DNA of 64,000 nucleotides from Rehmannia glutinosa (Eukaryota > Streptophyta > Magnoliopsida > Lamiales > Orobanchaceae). Shown piece by piece: positions 59,509 to 64,000 of the stretch (positions are counted from its first letter, which is position 1; the number at the start of each line of letters is the position of its first letter). Location of the stretch: positions 86,066,477 to 86,130,476 of the forward strand of contig CM071928.1 of assembly GCA_016081115.2 (NCBI GenBank). Reading direction: 5' to 3'. The notes under the pieces were generated by a model. That model had not been told where the DNA came from. It worked only from the letters and a program-made list of their open reading frames with translations, and did no database searches. Position numbers and translations under genes: made by a program.

Positions 59509-59793
59509 CACTACAAAAAAAATCAGTTTACCAACAAAATTTAACAACATAAATGATTTTGTCACTAAATTTTATACTTACCGACAACATAGCTACAAAA
59601 TAAAAAATATTATCTTTCTCACAAACTATACCGACCAATTTTTAAATTTTCCAATAGAAATACTGAAAGTATTTACCAACAGTTTTAGATTTTGCCGGTA
59701 ATATTACCTACTATAATTTTACCTATACTTTACAATTATCTTAATACTTACCATACATATTTTTTATAGGATAATTGTTTTTTTCTTGTAGTG
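59509..59793. mobile_element. CACTA-type miniature element
   Basis: The ends CACTACAAAAAAAATC and, on the other strand, CACTACAAGAAAAAAAC are flanked by a 3-bp ATG duplication (59506-59508 and 59794-59796). The 285-bp body contains repeated TTACCAACA and CCGACAA-type words and has no coding capacity. Confidence 0.85.
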
Positions 59794-59796
59794 ATG

Positions 59797-60227
59797 GTAT
59801 TTGGTATAATCAACAATTGCAGGGTAGCTCAACTAACTCTCTAGTTTTTAAAAAAACGTTTCAGAGAAGTGGCTGCAGATTATTTGACTGGATATCATGT
59901 CCCGTGCCTTACTCCATTGGACCTTGAACTTATGTTCTACATATATCTCACCAATCCAGGTCGATACGATGTGGCCACGTGTCCATGATCGGGACAGGTA
60001 GGCCAGGGACACGGAACTGTTTCCTTAATGTATTCGCCATGTAGGACATACATGTCGGGATTTGGTAATCGTACTTTCCATATATAACATCACATCAGAG
60101 ACACATGTCGTGTTGGCCGCTAACTTGCTCTGTTCCACGACCACGTATCCCATCCAAGTTTATACATATCAGGTCGGGTACGATAATCAAAATAATTATA
60201 ATAATAATTAATTTCATGAGTGGATTA
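59797..60227. other. No gene seen
   Basis: Short noncoding stretch between the CACTA element and the Copia LTR. Nothing recognised. Confidence 0.4.
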
Positions 60228-61586
60228 TGTTGGAATTTGGTTATTGATAAATTGGGTGTTGACCCGATTTTGACCAAATAATTAAGTGGTTTCTATTAGT
60301 AGAAAATAGAATTAAATTATTTGTAAAAATTCTACTAAGAGAGTAGATGAGAATAGCATTTGGAATTTCTCAAAATCGATTCCGGGGTGAATGAGAAATT
60401 AATGCTAGAAGTTAGCCACTTAATACAAATAAATGGTATGGAAAATGGAAAATGTGGGGAAGGAGAGATGCTCCATCCCACACAAAAAAAAGGCAAAGTT
60501 GCACACTTAATATATCCCAAGTTGGACATATGAGTTTGGGCCCTGGGGCACCCAAGTTTTTAAAGAGGTGAGGACCTACATGCTTATGGGTTTGGTTCAA
60601 AGCACACACGCCGCCGCCGCCGCCGCCGCCGCCACGGCCGGCCCGGCCGAGTCCGGTCGCGGGTCGTGGCTTGGGCTTCAAGGCCCTTATTCTTTTTGGA
60701 CCAAAACCTTTAAAATTAAATATTTAATTAATTTTTGTAATTAATTAAATAGAATTTAAGAACTTTCGACTCACAAGACGGCGTGAGTACCGTACCGCGT
60801 CGGGTCGTCGTACTACCGCCGAGAATCATGCAAGACAAGCACGGACCGTGGCGCCTACCGAAGGTTGGAGCACCGATGTATATGGTGGCGCACGCCCGTG
60901 CGTCTTGTCCCAGGCGTGCTCTCCCCGGACAGATCTGATTGTTTGTGCAAAAGGTGTCTTTTCGAGCCTGCAGACGCGATTTTCCGCGGAAACTTCATTA
61001 TCTATATTATTAACGTCCCTACTGATAAAAAAGGACACGAAATTATCAGATAATAATAACCGAGCATTGCATTTTGCATCTTGTCCTATTTCCTCCTTGA
61101 AAAGCTTGAAAGTCGAAAAACACTTCTTATTCGATGTATTCCGGTTTTTGCAAGTCTTTCTTCTAAACTGAATTGTAAGTCGTTGTATCTTAGAGGCGAG
61201 CGCCGAATCGTAAACACGAGTATACGGGGTGTTTTCGTCTTGCGGAGACTGATTCTAAATCGGGCCTCGACTTAAACCATACACTATATTCATCCATTTT
61301 CTTCACATACAGAAACCTTCTATATATTCTACCCAACAATCGCAAGACAAAAATATTTGTTTCTGTTGAAGACGATGGCATCCAGTTCTATCTCTTTCAC
61401 ACCAATGGTCTGCTACTCCCCGCTCACGGCGAAAAGCCACCCAAGTTCTCCGGTGCCGACTTCAAACGTTGGCAACAAAAGATCTTTTTCTACCTCACCA
61501 CTTTGGGGTTGGCTCGTTTTCGAAAGACGATCCCCTACCGCCATTGGAGATGACGAAGTTGACAACAACCGGAGAATCGATGTGGA
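60228..61586 (+). mobile_element. Copia element C1, 5' LTR and start of gag, interrupted
   Basis: The 5' LTR runs 60228-61338 (TGTTGGAATT to CCAACA) and is the same family as 34992-39171 in opposite orientation. A gag frame starts at ATG 61375 (MASSSISFTPM) and encodes, with frameshifts, pieces such as KPPKFSGADFKRWQQKIFFY. It is cut at 61586 by a Sirevirus-like LTR. The LTR carries a (GCC)n tract at about 60609-60633 that is longer than in the other two LTR copies. The remainder of this element must lie beyond the right edge. Confidence 0.85.
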
Positions 61587-62901
61587 TGTTAGATAAATGT
61601 TTTTATCATGATTTTGATGATTTTGTTCTAATGAGTTTTTATACCAAAACAATGTCCCTAAATGTTGTCCCAACACTTCCAATCGATCTAAAATGTTTTT
61701 ACTATTTTTGGAGTATTTCTTGAAGTTAATATTCGATTTAAAATTGGACAACACTTTTGTTTCAGAACTCGACCGTGGCCGCCTATAGGGCAACCCGTGA
61801 CTGAGTTGAGTTTTGAAACAGAAAATGGGACGTAAGAAAAAAAAAGAGAGCGGCGGCGGCGGTCGACCAGGTGGGCGACGGTGTGGTCGACCGGTCGACC
61901 GGGGCGACACAGCACTGCAAGTTGGATTTTTGTTCCAGGACTTCTCTTTTAAAAAAACGTCGGGCAACAGGTCACACGGTGGGCGGCGGCCGCACCCCCC
62001 GACCGGTCCCCTGTGTAAAAATTCGCAGAATTCAATTTCAATCTTATCTCTGCGCGACCGGTCGAACCCCATGTTTGACAAAGAAACTATCCGCTGCGTT
62101 TTGAACTGACTTTTCCCTATTTTGTGGGATTGATTTCTAACAGCTATATTGATGATTTTAAATGGTTTCTTTTGCAGCAAATCACTCCCCAAGGAGGAGC
62201 CAATGTCTGAAATCAAAGCCAAGACCTCTCCTATAAATAGAGGCTTCATTCAAGCAACAAGATACAACACTCCATACAAGCAAAGAGCAAACAAAGCAAA
62301 CACTTTCATATATCTTGTTGTATTAGCCTTAGCACTTTCACTTGCACAAATTTGAGGTCTAGGCTTTCAATTCTTGATTACACTTGCACTCATATTGTAT
62401 CAATCATTATTGAGTTGTAATCTTGATTTTGGTCATCATTCAACACAAGACATCCTTGTGAGTATTCTTGTGGTAAGAATACACTTGGGTGATCTAGGTG
62501 ATAGGTGTTTGAAGGTTGTGGTAATCTTCAAAGGTGTTGTAAGAGGGTTGTGGTAATCCTCAAGGTGTTGTAAGAGGGTTGTGGTAATCCTCAAGGTGGT
62601 GTAAGAGGATTGTGGTAATCCTCAAAGTGGTGAAGGAGGGTTGTGGTAATCCTCAGGTGTTGTATTAATTTTTGGTAAATTAATAAAATCTTTTCTTTCT
62701 TTTTGAAATCCATCCCTGAGATACTTGGGGTGGTAGAGGATTAGGCCCTAGGTGGGTTGAACCTCTTTAAATCGACGAGTGTTGTTTTATTTCCGCATTT
62801 ACATTCTCGTCTTTGGTTGATTATTCAAAAAGAGGGCAAAATCTGAAAACCGAGATAATCTATTCACCCCCCTCTAGATTATCGTAGCCACTGGACTAAC
62901 A
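61587..62901 (+). repeat. 5' LTR of copy C
   Basis: About 1315 bp, TGTTAGATAAATG to GGACTAACA. The GC-rich U3 contains clustered GGTCGACC, CGGTCGACCGG and GGCGGC words (about 61760-62070). The TATA box TATAAATA is at 62232-62239, predicting a start near 62265. The hairpin array follows at 62462-62654. The last 150 bp match the other copies. Confidence 0.82.
62462..62654 (+). other. LTR leader hairpin array of copy C
   Basis: Inverted repeats lie at 62462-62482 (GTATTCTT/AAGAATAC), 62508-62532 (TTTGAAGGTT/AATCTTCAAA), 62543-62561, 62574-62592 (both GAGGGTT/AATCCTC), 62605-62623 (GAGGATT/AATCCTC) and 62636-62654 (GAGGGTT/AATCCTC). Every loop is GTGGT. The last four are spaced at 31 bp. Several stems need a G-U pair, so they are stable as RNA. 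Confidence 0.8.
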
Positions 62902-62903
62902 AG

Positions 62904-62917
62904 TGGTATCGAGCCAA
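62904..62917 (+). other. Primer-binding site, copy C
   Basis: TGGTATCGAGCCAA begins two bases after the LTR end. It complements the initiator methionine tRNA 3' end (canonical TGGTATCAGAGCC) with a one-base gap. Confidence 0.85.
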
Positions 62918-62956
62918 ACTCTTTGGCTAGCTCGTTCGAGTAAAGAGGAAAGATCC

Positions 62957-64000
62957 ATGGCTACGAATGACGCTTATCTCACCACCGGCGCCCACCAACA
63001 AGCCACCATTGTTCGACGCCAACAACTACGCATTTTGGAAAGACCGTATGGAGTGCTTTCTACAAGGGTGCGGATTTGACATATGGAATGTGGTTATTGA
63101 AGGAGTTGATCAACCAACGAAAAAAATGGAGGATGGCACCTCGACTCCTAAACCTTTCAAGGAGTTCGATGAAAATGATAAGAAGGCTTTCTCTCTAAAC
63201 GGTAAGGCCTTAAATATTTTGCATTGCTCACTTACCGCCACCGAGTACAATCGCATACGAGGCATAAGGTCGGCACATGAGGTTTGGGAAAAATTGGAGA
63301 CTATATATGAAGGGACAAAGAAGGTCAAGCAAGCTAGAAAGACCATGCTTGTTAAAGACTTTGAAAACTTTAACATGTATGATGGTGAAAGCAACTCCAA
63401 GATGGTGGAAAGGCTTGACAACATTGTCAATCCTCTTGTGGCCCTCGGTAAAGTCATCTCCGAAGACAAAGTGACTAAGGTATTGAATGCTCTTCCCGGC
63501 TCATGGTCCGAAAAAGGTGACGGCAATCACGGAAACACAAAATCTTGAGACACTCAAGTTTGACGAGCTCATCGGGAACCTCCTCATCTATGAAGTCTAT
63601 CTCAAGGAGAGGAAAAATACCAAACCAACCATCAATCAATCGGGTATGCAAAATATTCCTAAAGGTCTTGCTTCTCTTCTAATAATGCATACTATGATAA
63701 TGATGATGATGAGGAGGAGACGGCCGCACTTGTTCGAAAATTTGCAAAATTTGTGAATAAAAATAAAGCAAGAAAACCAAGAGATAATGCTTGCTTTAAA
63801 TGCGGAAAACCCGGGCACTTCATTGCCGATTGCCCAAAGCTCGATGAAGAGGAGCAAAAGAAAAGGAAGCCTTTTACAAAAAGAAGGCTCTAAATGCGGA
63901 AGTCAAAACATGGGATGAACTACTCGAAACAACCGATGAGGAAGGAGAAACCGAACACGGTCTCATGGCTATAGACGATGAAAACAATGAGGTATACTCA
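62957..64000 (+). pseudogene. Sirevirus-type gag of copy C, frameshifted, partial
   Basis: A start codon lies at 62957 (MATND), and the frame shifts within 30 bases. The main frame from 62967 holds NKPPLFDANNYAFWKDRMEC, LNGKALNILHCSL, IRGIRSAHEVWEKLETIYEG and MLVKDFENFNMYDGES, the UBN2-type gag core. A one-base insertion near 63510 moves to the frame with ITETQNLETLKFDELIGNLL. Another shift near 63670 reaches AALVRKFAKFV and the zinc knuckle CFKCGKPGHFIADC (63792-63833, CX2CX4HX4C), then KTWDELLETTDEEGE. The product packages element RNA; this copy would need three corrections to be read through. The window ends inside it. Confidence 0.82.

Larger units (their letters stand above)
61587..64000 (+). 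mobile_element. Sirevirus-like Copia element copy C, 5' part
   Basis: Inserted into the gag of the Copia element at 60228. It shows a 5' LTR (61587-62901), an initiator-tRNA primer-binding site and gag up to the window edge. It runs off the right end, so presence of pol cannot be judged. Confidence 0.85.

Noticed and set aside
61413..62249. Longest open frame in the window (278 codons, minus strand)
   Set aside because: It lies antisense across the junction of a Copia gag and a Sirevirus-like LTR. Its length comes from the GC-rich U3, and it has no protein similarity I recognise.
62505..62654. CRISPR-like spaced repeat array
   Set aside because: Units are contiguous imperfect hairpins of one LTR with no unique spacers, and the genome is a plant.

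Overview
The window looks like nuclear DNA of a flowering plant, probably an asterid eudicot (inferred). It is AT-rich, has plant-type introns and a MADS-box gene, carries plastid-derived 16S rRNA, and is dominated by Copia LTR retrotransposons, L1 and RTE LINEs, hAT, Mutator and CACTA miniature elements and a tRNA-derived SINE. There is one 100-N scaffold gap (29036-29135). Nothing looks bacterial or viral.

Layout. 1-4276: 3' part of a Sirevirus-like Copia element (copy A) with an extra ORF, a ladder of polypurine tracts and a 1.5 kb 3' LTR. 4277-8089: no coding gene; a leader-like stretch at about 6.65-7.15 kb. 8090-11350: decayed L1 LINE (minus strand) split by an insertion. 13435-13571: plastid 16S rRNA fragment. 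15036-17335: RTE LINE (minus) interrupted by a Mutator-type fold-back element with a 9-bp target duplication. 19314-24754: the only host gene I can support, an AGL17/ANR1-clade MADS-box gene on the minus strand. Exons 2-7 are recognisable, exon 1 (the MADS domain) is not visible, and the gap lies where intron 1 or exon 1 should be. 27214-28578: a 1.36 kb palindromic insertion upstream of exon 2. 29311-33669: hAT-type elements. 34992-39171: complete but gutted Copia element (minus) with a 5-bp target duplication. 41429-48565: Sirevirus-like element (copy B, minus) with two LTRs, gag and the extra ORF but no protease, integrase or reverse transcriptase. 48566-60227: AT-rich DNA with miniature elements and a SINE. 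60228-61586: 5' LTR and start of gag of another Copia element. This is broken at 61587 by a third Sirevirus-like element (copy C), which runs off the window after its LTR, primer-binding site and gag.

The most interesting structure is in the Sirevirus-like LTRs. Between the TATA box and the primer-binding site lies an array of short hairpins with a nearly constant GTGGT loop and stems that change in a compensatory way between repeat units and between element copies. Second are a pol-less element that keeps an extra ORF with its own palindrome-rich upstream region, and a possible set of plus-strand exons threaded through the MADS locus. Almost every element ORF, and MADS exon 6, is broken by one-base indels, so base-level assembly accuracy should be checked before any of these is called a pseudogene.
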